Assembly (NCBI GenBank): GCA_017456645.1
Contig: JAFTIZ010000028.1
Coordinates: forward strand, 1 to 45,333
DNA length: 45,333 nucleotides
Source: Oscillospiraceae bacterium
Lineage (GTDB): Bacteria; Bacillota; Clostridia; Oscillospirales; Oscillospiraceae
Direction: 5' to 3'
Shown: positions 30,885 to 39,239 of the stretch, piece by piece
How positions within the stretch are numbered: position 1 is the first letter of the stretch
Layout of the letters: each line of letters begins with the position of its first letter
Translations under genes and position numbers: made by a program
Notes under the pieces: generated by a model
Told to the model about the DNA's origin: nothing
The model's input: the letters and a program-made list of their open reading frames with translations, nothing else
The model's database searches: none

Positions 30885-32361
30885 GCGCCGACAAGTGCCG
30901 ATCTTTTACAGCGCCCTGATGCTGACCGGAGTCAATCTGCTGCTGCGTTTCGCAGGCACAGCCTTTCAGGTATTTATTTCCGGTCAGATTGGCGCGGCGG
31001 GCGTTGGCTTGCTGCAGCTTGTGCTGTCCGTGGGCAGCCTGTCCATGACCGCAGGCATTGCCGGAGTTCGGACAGCCACCATGTACCTGACAGCGGAGGA
31101 GCTGGGCAAAAAACGGCCTCAAAATGTTACATGGGTTCTCTCCGGATCGTTTTTATACAGCATTCTTTGCAGCGGTGTTGTGGCATCTTTTCTGTACACC
31201 TTTGCCCCGGTGATCGCTGAGAAATGGGTAGGCGATCCGCGCACTGCCGAGGCCATTCGCCTTTTGGCAGCGTTTCTTCCCGTCAGCTGCCTGAGCGGTG
31301 TTATGAGCGGATATTTCATCGCCGCCAATCGGGTAGGCTTTTTGGCCGCTGTGGAGGTCGCAGAGCAGCTGATTTCCATGGCGGTCACCGCTTCGGCGCT
31401 GATGTTCTGGGCCGGCAGTGACCCCGGCAGAGCCTGTCAGGCAGTGGTTCTCGGCAGCTGCGCCGGTGCTTTGCTGACACTTGCAAGCCTTGTGTTTCTG
31501 CGGCTGAGAGAACGTGCGGCTTGCGGCATACGGATTTCCATTGCCCGCCGGCTGGGAGATACCGCCATTCCCCTTGCTCTAGCCGATGACCTGAAAGCCG
31601 GTATCTCCACCACAGAAAATCTGATGGTTCCCAAACGCCTTTCCCTGTACACCGCCGATTCCCTTGCCCTGTTTGGAACTGTCTGCGGCATGGTATTTCC
31701 CATCCTCATGTTTCCGGCAGCCATTCTCTTTGGCCTGACCGAGCTTTTAATTCCCGAAATGGCTCGATGCAACGCTGCCGGCAGTCACCGACGCATCCAT
31801 TATCTCATGCGCCGCAGCCTGCGCCTTGCCCTGATTTACGGCACACTCAGCGCAGGCATTTTATTTCTGGCCGCACCGGAGCTGTGCCTTGCGCTGTACG
31901 GCAGCAGCGAAGCCGGCCGCTATCTGCGCTGGTTCGCGCCATTGACGGTGATGCTCTATTGCGACATCGTCACCGATGCCATGATCAAAGGACTTGGCCA
32001 GCAGAAAGCAAGTGTGCGCTACAATATCCTGACCTCTGCCATGGATGTGGCGCTGCTCTACATTCTGCTGCCCAATTATGGTGTGGTCGGCTATTATCTG
32101 AGCTTTCTGGTAACCCACGTGATCAATTTCGCCCTGAGCATTCGCCGGCTGCTGAAGATCGCAGGAAAGCGTATGGATCTTCGTATTCCCATCATCACCA
32201 TAGGCGCGGCGGCAGTGGCGGCGGCGATCTCTTCCCTCGTCCGGTTGACGGTGCTGCGATGCGTAGCCTATGCGATCATTCTGTGCTGCCTGCTGTTCCT
32301 TCTGAGGGTCCTCAGCCGTGAGGATATTCGCTGGCTCAAGGGTCTGATCTGCAAAAAATGA
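30883..32361 (+). CDS. SpoVB-like oligosaccharide flippase (MOP/MATE superfamily)
   Basis: With a TTG start at 30883 (LRRQVPIFYSALMLTGVNLL...) the protein is 492 aa with about 14 membrane segments, the usual size for SpoVB/RfbX/MurJ-type lipid-linked glycan flippases. The N terminus aligns with the family only from this TTG; ATG 30919 would cut the first helix and has no ribosome site. The longer open frame upstream lies inside malic enzyme. SpoVB-type proteins act in spore cortex or polysaccharide export. The GGGGGG used as ribosome site is part of the upstream terminator. Specific substrate unknown. Confidence 0.85.
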   Translation: MRRQVPIFYSALMLTGVNLLLRFAGTAFQVFISGQIGAAGVGLLQLVLSVGSLSMTAGIAGVRTATMYLTAEELGKKRPQNVTWVLSGSFLYSILCSGVVASFLYTFAPVIAEKWVGDPRTAEAIRLLAAFLPVSCLSGVMSGYFIAANRVGFLAAVEVAEQLISMAVTASALMFWAGSDPGRACQAVVLGSCAGALLTLASLVFLRLRERAACGIRISIARRLGDTAIPLALADDLKAGISTTENLMVPKRLSLYTADSLALFGTVCGMVFPILMFPAAILFGLTELLIPEMARCNAAGSHRRIHYLMRRSLRLALIYGTLSAGILFLAAPELCLALYGSSEAGRYLRWFAPLTVMLYCDIVTDAMIKGLGQQKASVRYNILTSAMDVALLYILLPNYGVVGYYLSFLVTHVINFALSIRRLLKIAGKRMDLRIPIITIGAAAVAAAISSLVRLTVLRCVAYAIILCCLLFLLRVLSREDIRWLKGLICKK

Positions 32362-32380
32362 CCCGCCAGACGGCGGGTCA
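32359..32380. terminator. Terminator between flippase gene and pepD
   Basis: TGACCCGCC (32359-32367, including the flippase stop) pairs with GGCGGGTCA (32372-32380), then TTAT. Confidence 0.75.
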
Positions 32381-32389
32381 TTATCAATA

Positions 32390-33835
32390 TCAAAGTCTTT
32401 TCAGAACTTCCAGCAGGAACTCCCATGTGCGTTTTGTGGATGCGATGCCCAGCTTTTCACGGCTGGTGTGAATGTCATGCATCTCCGGGCCGATGGATAC
32501 GCAATCCAGCCCCGGCAGCTTATCACTGAGGATGCCACACTCAAGGCCGGCGTGGATGGCAACCACCTGCGGCTCCTTTTGGAACATTTCCCGATAAACA
32601 GCCACCATGGTATCCCGCAGATCGGACTCCTTGCGATATTCCCAGGCAGGATAGTCGCCCATTTCGCTGTAGCTGCCCTCGTTAAACTCCGCCAGCTTTG
32701 CCAGCTGAGCCAGCAGCTCCCGCTTTTCCTGATTGACAGAGCTACGCACGGCGAAGGTCAGCCGCAGCTGCTCCTTTTCCAACTGGGCGATGCCCAAATT
32801 AAGGCTGGTCTGCACAAGGCCGTCGATATCCTTGCTCCACGCCTGCACACCGTTGGGGGCAGCACACAGCAAAGCGATGACCTTGGCGGTCAGCTCCGTA
32901 GGCAGCGCATTGCCGCCGAACGCATCCACATCATCGCCGTAGATGCGCACCTCGGGCTCGTCGTAGCGCTCCTTAATCTCCTTTTCCAGCTGTTCAGCCA
33001 CGCCGTTGATTCGGTCAATATGGCTGCCCATGACCACCAGCGTCACCGTGCAGCTGCGGGGAATGGCATTGTCCTTAGAGCCGCCGGACAGTTTCGTCAG
33101 GCACAGCGGCATCAGCTGCTGGATGCGGCTGAGGAATTCACCCATGACCTTGTTGGCGTTGGCGCGGTTTTTGTGGATCTCCACACCGGAATGACCGCCC
33201 TGCAAGCCCTCAACCGTCAGCCGCACGCAGGGGCCGTAAACGGCACGACGGGTCACCGGCAGCGTAATGGTACCACGGGCACCGCCGGCACAGGACACCG
33301 TAAAGATGCCCTCCTCCTCGGAGTCGATGTTGATCAGGGTGCGACCCTTCAGATCAGAAAGATCAATGCCGGTAGCGCCCTCCATGCCGGTCTCTTCGTC
33401 CACGGTGATGACCACCTCCAGCGGAGGATGCGCAATGGAGCGATCCGCCAGCAACGCCAGCGCAAAGGCCAGAGCGATGCCGTCATCGCCGCCCAGAGTA
33501 GTGCCCTTTGCGAATACATATTCGCCGTCGTGGGTCACGTCCAGCCCCTCGGTCTGCATATCGATGGGGCAATCCGCATCCTTCTCGCAGACCATATCCA
33601 TGTGACCCTGAAGGATCACGGGAGCATGATCCTCCATGCCGCAGGTTCCCTCTTGATACAGAATCACATTGTTCAGCGCATCCTGCCGGTAACGCAGGCC
33701 ATGTTCCTTAGCAAAGCGCACCAGATAATCGCTGATAGCCTTAGTGTTTCCAGAGCCATGGGGGATGGCGCAGATCTGCTCAAAATATCCAAATACCGCA
33801 GCAGGCTCAAGTCCTGCCAGTTTGATCGTATCCAT
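32390..33835 (-). CDS. pepD: Aminoacyl-histidine (Xaa-His) dipeptidase, M20 family
   Basis: The 481-aa metallopeptidase matches PepD: FEQICAIPHGSGNT at the start, zinc ligands in LQGHMDMVCEKD (His, residues ~80), LGGDDGIALAFALAL (Asp), TVDEETGMEGATG (catalytic and metal Glu) and the C-terminal IGPEMHDIHTSREKL. The lid domain carries GGHSGVEIHKNRANA. It hydrolyses carnosine-like and other dipeptides in the cytoplasm. ATG 33835 has AAAGGAG 8 nt upstream; ATG 33853 precedes that site. A candidate promoter is TGGACT (33891-33886), 17 nt, TAGAAT (33868-33863). Confidence 0.95.
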   Translation of the reverse strand: MDTIKLAGLEPAAVFGYFEQICAIPHGSGNTKAISDYLVRFAKEHGLRYRQDALNNVILYQEGTCGMEDHAPVILQGHMDMVCEKDADCPIDMQTEGLDVTHDGEYVFAKGTTLGGDDGIALAFALALLADRSIAHPPLEVVITVDEETGMEGATGIDLSDLKGRTLINIDSEEEGIFTVSCAGGARGTITLPVTRRAVYGPCVRLTVEGLQGGHSGVEIHKNRANANKVMGEFLSRIQQLMPLCLTKLSGGSKDNAIPRSCTVTLVVMGSHIDRINGVAEQLEKEIKERYDEPEVRIYGDDVDAFGGNALPTELTAKVIALLCAAPNGVQAWSKDIDGLVQTSLNLGIAQLEKEQLRLTFAVRSSVNQEKRELLAQLAKLAEFNEGSYSEMGDYPAWEYRKESDLRDTMVAVYREMFQKEPQVVAIHAGLECGILSDKLPGLDCVSIGPEMHDIHTSREKLGIASTKRTWEFLLEVLKRL

Positions 33836-33906
33836 AATGAAAACTCCTTTCAAAGTGATACCATTCTATCACATGCCCATTCAAAAGTCCACGCTACAAA
33901 TGCAAA

Positions 33907-33934
33907 CGAGGCAGAGGAAAACTCCTCTGCCTCG
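33907..33934 (-). terminator. Terminator of secG
   Basis: CGAGGCAGAGGA (33907-33918) pairs with 33923-33934, loop AAAC. Confidence 0.85.
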
Positions 33935-33947
33935 CGGCGAATGCTTG

Positions 33948-34184
33948 TTAGATCAGGCTCAGGGACAGAGTCAGCAGAACCCAAACCAGTGCGATCCACT
34001 TGGTCCAGGAAGCCAGCTTCTGATCCAGAGTGCTGGACTTACCCTTGCCCATGTAAGTATCCGAGCCGCCGGAGATGGCGCCGGACAGACCGGACTCCTT
34101 GCCGGACTGCAGCAGGATAACAGCGATCAGACCAATGCTGAAGATAACCTCCAGAATAGTAACGATGATCTTAACGATTTCCAT
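33948..34184 (-). CDS. secG: Preprotein translocase subunit SecG
   Basis: The 78-aa protein has two membrane segments (residues ~4-24 and ~55-76) joined by the conserved SecG loop LLQSGKESGLSGAISGGSDTY (split: LLQSGKESGL, SGAISGGSDTY) and the GKGKSSTLDQ stretch. SecG assists SecYEG protein export. In Firmicutes secG often precedes rnr-smpB; here it stands alone with its own promoter and terminator. ATG 34184 follows GGGAGGTAAAAG. Confidence 0.95.
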   Translation of the reverse strand: MEIVKIIVTILEVIFSIGLIAVILLQSGKESGLSGAISGGSDTYMGKGKSSTLDQKLASWTKWIALVWVLLTLSLSLI

Positions 34185-34261
34185 TTCTTTTACCTCCCTC
34201 CGCCGGTGACGGCTTCACGATGCACTTCCGTTTCGGAAGACTTTTTACATATAGCTGGACT

Positions 34262-34290
34262 ATTGTAGCACAATATTTGCGAATATGCAA
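34262..34290 (-). promoter_or_regulatory. Promoter of secG
   Basis: Minus strand TTGCAT (34290-34285), 17 nt, TACAAT (34267-34262). The ~75-nt leader holds a short CTTCCG/CGGAAG hairpin. Confidence 0.65.
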
Positions 34291-34302
34291 GCATTATTTT
34301 CG

Positions 34303-35427
34303 TTATTTCTGCACCCAATTTCCGGTAGCCAGGCAATTCAGATAACTTTCGATGAAAGGATCCAGCGCGCCGTCCATAACGCCGTTGACATTGCTGGTCT
34401 CACAGCCGGTACGGGTATCCTTGACCAAAGTATAGGGCATGAAGACATAGTTTCTGATCTGGCTGCCCCACTCGATCTTCTGCTGAACGCCCTTGATGTC
34501 GGCAATGGTGGCCAGATGCTCGCGCTCACGGATCTCAACCAGCTTGCTGCGCAGCATACGCAGACAGGTCTCCTTGTTCTGGAACTGGCTGCGCTCAGTC
34601 TGGCAGGAAACCACGATGCCGGACTTATGGATCAGACGCACCGCAGAGGAGGTCTTGTTGACCTTCTGACCGCCGGCACCGGAGGAGCGGTAGACCTGCA
34701 TCTCATAGTCTTCAGGCTTGATCTCAAAATCCTCAGAGTCGTCCTCGATATCGGGCACAACTTCAATAGCGGAGAAAGAGGTCTGACGGCGGGCGTTGGC
34801 ATCAAAGGGAGAAACACGAACCAGACGGTGAACACCGCTCTCGCCCTTCAGGAAACCATAGGCATTCTCGCCCTCGATCATAATAGACGCAGACTTCAGA
34901 CCCGCCTCATCGCCTTCCTGATAGTCCATGATCTTGTAGGTAAAGCCGTGGCGCTCCGTCCAGCGGGTGTACATACGGTACAGCATCTGGCACCAGTCCT
35001 GAGCCTCAGTACCGCCGGCACCGGCCTGGAAGTTCAACAGAGCGTTGTTCTTATCGTACTTACCCGTCAGCAAGGTCTCCAGACGGCAGCTTTCCATACC
35101 GGACACAAGGGCGGCATAGCCTTCCTTCAGCTCGTCGAGCATGGAATCGTCGTCTTCCTCCATAGCCATCTCACAGATGGTCATCAGGTCGTCCCAGTTG
35201 GCGCACATCTTCTCATAGCGCTCGATCTTGGTCTCCGTCTGACGGGTCTTGACCACGATCTTCTGGCTCTTCTCGGGGTCATCCCAGAAGCCGGGGGCCT
35301 CCTGCATGGCGTGGAGACGCTCCAGCTCATTGCGCAGGCCTTCCACATTCAGGGAAGCCGCTAGGCCATCTAAGGCAGGCTTGCAATCATTCAGTTTCTG
35401 CTTATAGCTGTCAAATTCAATATTCAT
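34303..35427 (-). CDS. prfB: Peptide chain release factor 2 (no programmed frameshift)
   Basis: The 374-aa protein is a complete RF2: the codon-reading SPF tripeptide in RVSPFDANARRQTSF and the catalytic GGQ in SSGAGGQKVNKTSSAVR. It terminates translation at UGA/UAA. In many bacteria prfB carries an in-frame UGA near codon 26 and a +1 frameshift; here the frame is continuous from ATG 35427 and the region has no CTTTGA site, so the autoregulatory frameshift is absent. The promoter TTTACA (35492-35487), 17 nt, TATAAT (35469-35464) lies upstream. Confidence 0.96.
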   Translation of the reverse strand: MNIEFDSYKQKLNDCKPALDGLAASLNVEGLRNELERLHAMQEAPGFWDDPEKSQKIVVKTRQTETKIERYEKMCANWDDLMTICEMAMEEDDDSMLDELKEGYAALVSGMESCRLETLLTGKYDKNNALLNFQAGAGGTEAQDWCQMLYRMYTRWTERHGFTYKIMDYQEGDEAGLKSASIMIEGENAYGFLKGESGVHRLVRVSPFDANARRQTSFSAIEVVPDIEDDSEDFEIKPEDYEMQVYRSSGAGGQKVNKTSSAVRLIHKSGIVVSCQTERSQFQNKETCLRMLRSKLVEIREREHLATIADIKGVQQKIEWGSQIRNYVFMPYTLVKDTRTGCETSNVNGVMDGALDPFIESYLNCLATGNWVQK

Positions 35428-35463
35428 GGCAGTCTACTCTCCAGGTTCAAAACTTTCCGATAT

Positions 35464-35492
35464 ATTATAGCCCAATTCTGCTCTACTGTAAA
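35464..35492 (-). promoter_or_regulatory. Promoter of prfB
   Basis: Minus strand TTTACA, 17-nt spacer, TATAAT. Confidence 0.75.
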
Positions 35493-35524
35493 GAGGAAAC
35501 GCAAAAAAATCCCAAAAATCCCGC

Positions 35525-35605
35525 CTATCGGTTACTGGGTTTCCATTCCTCACCCTCAAAGATCAGGTCATCCACATCGCGGTCGGTCTCATCCGGCTGT
35601 GTCAT
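35525..35605 (-). CDS. 26-aa acidic micro-ORF, unknown
   Basis: ATG 35605 follows GAGGGGAGG by 5 nt and the frame ends at TAG 35527-35525. The peptide is MTQPDETDRDVDDLIFEGEE followed by WKPSNR. The strong ribosome site in front of a short frame, upstream of the prfB promoter, is the only evidence. It could be a real small protein or a chance frame. Confidence 0.4.
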   Translation of the reverse strand: MTQPDETDRDVDDLIFEGEEWKPSNR

Positions 35606-35680
35606 GGTATCCTCCCCTCTCAAAACAGTTTCCTGCCAGTATATGCTCCCCGACGCGCAAATATGTATTTTTGCTCACCT

Positions 35681-35709
35681 TGACAGCCGGCCATTTTTCG
35701 GATACAATA
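35681..35709 (+). promoter_or_regulatory. Promoter of tRNA-Arg(CCT)
   Basis: TTGACA (35681-35686), 17 nt, TACAAT (35704-35709). Confidence 0.88.
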
Positions 35710-35721
35710 GCAACTGTTCAT

Positions 35722-35798
35722 GCACCAGTAGCTCAGTTGGATAGAGCAGCCGCCTCCTAAGCGGCAGGTCGGGGATTCGAATTCCTTCTGGTGTGCCA
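35722..35798 (+). tRNA. tRNA-Arg (anticodon CCT)
   Basis: Acceptor GCACCAG (35722-35728) pairs with CTGGTGT (35788-35794, first pair G-U), discriminator G, CCA encoded. The anticodon stem GCCGC/GCGGC encloses CTCCTAA, anticodon CCT, reading AGG. The T stem GGGGA/TCCTT has two G-U pairs, which is weak, but all other parts are standard. Confidence 0.94.
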
Positions 35799-35799
35799 A

Positions 35800-35831
35800 A
35801 GATCCTGCTGGCTATCCGGCAGGATCTTTTT
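35800..35831 (+). terminator. Terminator of tRNA-Arg
   Basis: AGATCCTGCTGG (35800-35811) pairs with 35816-35827, loop CTAT, then TTTTT. Unlike the other three tRNA loci it has no inverted tRNA tail after it. Confidence 0.88.
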
Positions 35832-35842
35832 GCTGTAGCTTC

Positions 35843-35870
35843 TTGCAATTTTCTGCGGCTTTGCTATACT
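35843..35870 (+). promoter_or_regulatory. Promoter of the MATE-MFS operon
   Basis: TTGCAA (35843-35848), 16 nt, TATACT (35865-35870), 22 nt before the start. Confidence 0.65.
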
Positions 35871-35892
35871 AAAAGCAAGGAGCGCGATACAT

Positions 35893-37260
35893 ATGAACGA
35901 ACACGAACAGAAATTCCGCCAAATGACCGAACCGCCGGTGCAGAGGCTGATCTGCCGTCTGGCGTTTCCCTGCATCATCAGCATGCTGGTCACATCCTTT
36001 TATAACATGGCCGACACCTTCTTTGTCGGCATGATGGACAGCAACTCAGCCACTGCCGCCGTCGGCGTGGTCTTTTCTATGATGGCGATCATTCAAGCCG
36101 TGGGCTTTTTCTTTGGCCATGGCAGCGGCAACTATATTTCCCGTGAATTGGGTAAAAAGAACTACGAAGAAGCCAGCAACATGGCTGCAACTGGCTTTTA
36201 CTACTCTCTTGCCGCCGGTGTCCTCATCTGTGTGGCAGGACTGATCTTTCTGGATCCCCTCGCCTATCTGCTTGGCTCCACCGATACCATCCTGCCCTAT
36301 ACCAAGGACTATCTGGGCGTTATCCTGCTGGGCGCACCATGGATGGCAGGCTCTCTGGTGCTGAATAATCAGCTTCGCTATCAGGGCAGCGCCATGTACG
36401 CCATGTGGGGCATCGTCACCGGTGCGGTGCTGAATATCGCGCTGGATCCCCTGCTGATTTTCACCTGCGATCTGGGCGTTGCCGGTGCGGGCTGGGCAAC
36501 CATCATCAGCCAGTTTGTCAGCTTTTGCCTGCTGTATGTAGGTGTCAGCCGTGGCAGCAATATCCACATCAGTATTACCAAAGTCAAGCTGAAATTTTTC
36601 TATCTCAAAGAGATCGTTCGAGGTGGTCTGCCCTCTCTGGCGCGCCAATGTCTGGCTTCCTTTGCCACCATCAGCCTGAACCTCGCTGCCGGCATGCTCC
36701 ATGACGATGCAATCATCGCCGCTATGGGCATTGTGCAGCGGATCATGATGTTCGGCGCGTCCACCATGATCGGCTTCGGTCAAGGCTTTCAGCCCGTGTG
36801 TGGCTTCAATTACGGCGCAAAGCTCTATAATCGTGTCCGTGACGGCTTCTGGTTCTGCGTCAAGACCTCTCTGGGCTTCCTGATCGCCGTCAGCGCTCTG
36901 ATGTTTATCTTCGCCCCGGAGTTGATCGGACTCTTCCGTAACGATCCTGCGGTCATCCAATGCGGCGCATCGGCATTACGCTTCCAATGCGTCGCCTTCC
37001 CGGCACAAAGCTGGATCGTCATGAGCAATATGATGGAGCAATCCATCGGCAGAACTGCGCCTGCCACCTTTCTTGCCACAGCCCGGCAAGGCGTATTCTT
37101 CATCCCCACAGTGTGGATTCTGTTTGCCTGCTTCGGGCTTTTAGGCATTCAGATGGCTCAGGCTGTATCGGATCTGCTGACACTGGCTTGCGCCATTCCC
37201 ATCCATATCCACGTCCTTCGCACGCTGGAGCCCCAAAAAACATCTCAATTACAAGGATAA
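35893..37260 (+). CDS. MATE family efflux transporter (MepA/DinF-like)
   Basis: The 455-aa protein has 12 membrane segments and the MATE pattern, starting with PVQRLICRLAFPCIISMLVTSFYNMADTFFVG (split: LAFPCIISML, SFYNMADTFFVG) and repeated in the second half with ARQCLASFATISLNLAAG. GHGSGNYISRELGKKN and GFGQGFQPVCGFNYGA are typical of the MepA-type subgroup. MATE pumps export cationic drugs using H+ or Na+. It is followed 3 nt later by an MFS gene, so the two form an operon. No regulator adjoins. Confidence 0.93.
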   Translation: MNEHEQKFRQMTEPPVQRLICRLAFPCIISMLVTSFYNMADTFFVGMMDSNSATAAVGVVFSMMAIIQAVGFFFGHGSGNYISRELGKKNYEEASNMAATGFYYSLAAGVLICVAGLIFLDPLAYLLGSTDTILPYTKDYLGVILLGAPWMAGSLVLNNQLRYQGSAMYAMWGIVTGAVLNIALDPLLIFTCDLGVAGAGWATIISQFVSFCLLYVGVSRGSNIHISITKVKLKFFYLKEIVRGGLPSLARQCLASFATISLNLAAGMLHDDAIIAAMGIVQRIMMFGASTMIGFGQGFQPVCGFNYGAKLYNRVRDGFWFCVKTSLGFLIAVSALMFIFAPELIGLFRNDPAVIQCGASALRFQCVAFPAQSWIVMSNMMEQSIGRTAPATFLATARQGVFFIPTVWILFACFGLLGIQMAQAVSDLLTLACAIPIHIHVLRTLEPQKTSQLQG

Positions 37261-37263
37261 ACT

Positions 37264-38418
37264 ATGGTTCACCTTTTATTAGCACTCATTTATATCTCTT
37301 TCATCAGCCTCGGTCTGCCGGACGGTCTGCTGGGAGCCGCATGGCCCAGTATGTACGGCGGTCTGGAGGTTCCCGTGTCCTACGCCGGTATCATTTCCAT
37401 GATCATTTGCGTAGGCACGATTCTCTCCAGCCTGATGAGCGAACGGCTCACCCATAAGCTGGGAGCCGGCAAAGTCACCGCCATCAGCGTATGTCTGACC
37501 GCCGCGGCGTTGTTTGGTTTTTCCTTCAGTACGCAATTCTGGATGCTGTGCCTTTGGGCGATCCCCTACGGTCTTGGCGCCGGCAGCGTGGACGCATCTC
37601 TGAATAACTACGTAGCCCTCCATTACTCCAGCCGCCATATGAGCTGGCTGCACTGTATGTGGGGCGTAGGTGCCTCCACAGGGCCGTATATCATCGGTTT
37701 TGTCCTGTCCGGAGGCATGCACTGGAGCATGGGTTACCGGCTGGTGGGATTGATTCAGGTTCTTCTGACGGCCCTGCTGTTCATCAGCCTTCCTATCTGG
37801 AAGAGCAGCCCAAAGAACAGCGACGGTACAGATTCCGCTCCCGTGCCCCTGCATCGTGCTGTGAAGATCCCCGGTGCGAAGGAAGTCATGATCACCTTCT
37901 TCTGCTACTGTGCGCTGGAGCAGACCGCTGCTCTGTGGTCAGGCTCTTACCTGACTCTCTACGCCGGACTTTCCGAGGAAGCGGCAGCATCCTTCGCCAG
38001 CTTGTTTTTCCTTGGCATTACTGCTGGGCGGGCTGTCAGCGGCTTTGTGACCATGAAGCTGAACGACACCCAAATGATTCGCCTGGGAATCTGCATTATT
38101 GCCGCCGGTGTTCTGGTGCTTCTGCTGCCGCTGGGCATTGCGGGCGCCATGGCCGGCTTGCTGCTGGTTGGACTCGGCTGTGCGCCGATCTATCCATGCA
38201 TCATGCACGCCACGCCGGAGCACTTCGGTGCGGACAAATCACAAGCCCTCATGGGCATTCAGACCGCCAGCGCCTATGTCGGCACAGCCCTGATGCCTCC
38301 CCTGTTCGGACTCATCGCCAACCATATCAGTATTTCTCTACTGGGCATTTACCTGCTGATCATCCTTGTGATCATGACCCTGACCCATGAATTAATGGTC
38401 AAAAAATGCGCCCATTGA
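37264..38418 (+). CDS. MFS transporter
   Basis: The 384-aa protein has 12 membrane segments with the MFS layout: LGLPDGLLGAAWPSM in helix 1, SSLMSERLTHKLGAGKVTA (motif A-like loop after helix 2), GLGAGSVDASLNNYVALHYS and HCMWGVGASTGPYI, a pattern shared with FucP-like and other sugar MFS proteins. A second motif A-like loop is RAVSGFVTMKLND. The start ATG 37264 has AAGGA upstream and is coupled to the MATE gene. Substrate unknown. Its last 70 bp overlap the convergent membrane protein gene. Confidence 0.9.
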   Translation: MVHLLLALIYISFISLGLPDGLLGAAWPSMYGGLEVPVSYAGIISMIICVGTILSSLMSERLTHKLGAGKVTAISVCLTAAALFGFSFSTQFWMLCLWAIPYGLGAGSVDASLNNYVALHYSSRHMSWLHCMWGVGASTGPYIIGFVLSGGMHWSMGYRLVGLIQVLLTALLFISLPIWKSSPKNSDGTDSAPVPLHRAVKIPGAKEVMITFFCYCALEQTAALWSGSYLTLYAGLSEEAAASFASLFFLGITAGRAVSGFVTMKLNDTQMIRLGICIIAAGVLVLLLPLGIAGAMAGLLLVGLGCAPIYPCIMHATPEHFGADKSQALMGIQTASAYVGTALMPPLFGLIANHISISLLGIYLLIILVIMTLTHELMVKKCAH

Positions 38419-38855
38419 CAAAAAAGAGCTGCTTCAAGCAGCTCTTTTTTCTTTTCACTGTTATGGCTGATCAGCCACATAATAAGGCAGGCAATAGCCG
38501 TAATCACCGCTACCGCAATAGGCTCACATACTGCCAGCAGTGCGCCTTCTGGATCACTTTGCCCGGTAACCAGCTCATACAGAACAAAATAGGTCACACT
38601 ACCCAGAACATTCGACAAGATGAACACGGGAAAATGCCACCATCGAACCTTCGAAAACAGGCCTTGCAGAAGAGGCATTAGGATCGGACAAACAAACAGA
38701 TTAACCATCAGCCACATAGGCCCGATCATGGATGTCACAATAATAATCGCATCGTTCCCCACATCGAACGCAGGCATGGTGATGTACACACAGAGGATCA
38801 CCAGCAAACTAAACACGCTCGGAACCGCAGGCATAATGCGCAACCATTTCTTCAT
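38349..38855 (-). CDS. 168-aa four-pass membrane protein, unknown
   Basis: The protein has four membrane segments (residues ~10-30, ~38-62, ~72-95, ~107-130) and a charged C-terminal tail. ATG 38855 follows GGAGGTG. No conserved family motif was recognised. The frame passes through the convergent terminator and ends 70 bp inside the MFS gene; the last ~35 residues (from SEKKKELLEA on) may therefore be a late addition by loss of a stop. It is the last gene of a minus-strand run with the zinc-ribbon, TPR and YcxB-like genes. Confidence 0.75.
   Translation of the reverse strand: MKKWLRIMPAVPSVFSLLVILCVYITMPAFDVGNDAIIIVTSMIGPMWLMVNLFVCPILMPLLQGLFSKVRWWHFPVFILSNVLGSVTYFVLYELVTGQSDPEGALLAVCEPIAVAVITAIACLIMWLISHNSEKKKELLEAALFCQWAHFLTINSWVRVMITRMISR
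38420..38452. terminator. Bidirectional terminator inside a convergent gene end
   Basis: AAAAAAGAGCTGCTT (38420-38434) pairs with 38436-38450, flanked by A and T runs. It ends the MFS operon, but lies within the last codons of the minus-strand membrane protein frame. Confidence 0.85.
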
Positions 38856-38880
38856 GTAAACACCTCCTGGTTCAACCCCA

Positions 38881-39183
38881 TCACAGCAAGCTGGAAAGAA
38901 CCCACGTTACAAGATAGCCGCACACAGCTACGATGCCCATAATCAGACCTGCAGTGGCCATTTTGCCGGTGTAGCTTTGCTTTTTCGCGACGATGGCGGC
39001 CACGATCGCCAGCGGGCCGTAAAGATACGGGAAGATCAGCATGGACACAATGCCCAGCACCAGCGAAGCCCATGCAAAATCCTTTGCGTAGCTCTTCGCC
39101 GTCGGCTCGCTCAGCTCCTTGCCGCAGCCTGCGCACACCGTCAATTCTTCGGAATTTTCCATTCCGCACTCCGGACAGACCAT
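38881..39183 (-). CDS. Zinc-ribbon plus DUF4190-like membrane protein
   Basis: The 100-aa protein starts with a zinc ribbon, CPECGMENSEELTVCAGCGK (Cys3, Cys6, Cys17, Cys20), and continues with a two-helix DUF4190-type domain (FAWASLVLGIVSMLIFPY and MATAGLIMGIVAVCGYLVTW). Such proteins are small membrane proteins of unknown role. ATG 39183 follows GAGGGAGGG. The next gene starts 25 nt downstream. Confidence 0.85.
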   Translation of the reverse strand: MVCPECGMENSEELTVCAGCGKELSEPTAKSYAKDFAWASLVLGIVSMLIFPYLYGPLAIVAAIVAKKQSYTGKMATAGLIMGIVAVCGYLVTWVLSSLL

Positions 39184-39239
39184 GTTTGACCCTCCCTCTT
39201 CTTAATTTTACCTCATCGTATCATATTTCCCGCAGAAAA

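Noticed and set aside
32468-34120. 550-codon open frame antisense to pepD, running into secG
   Set aside because: PepD and SecG motifs are unambiguous on the other strand; the antisense product has no recognisable fold.
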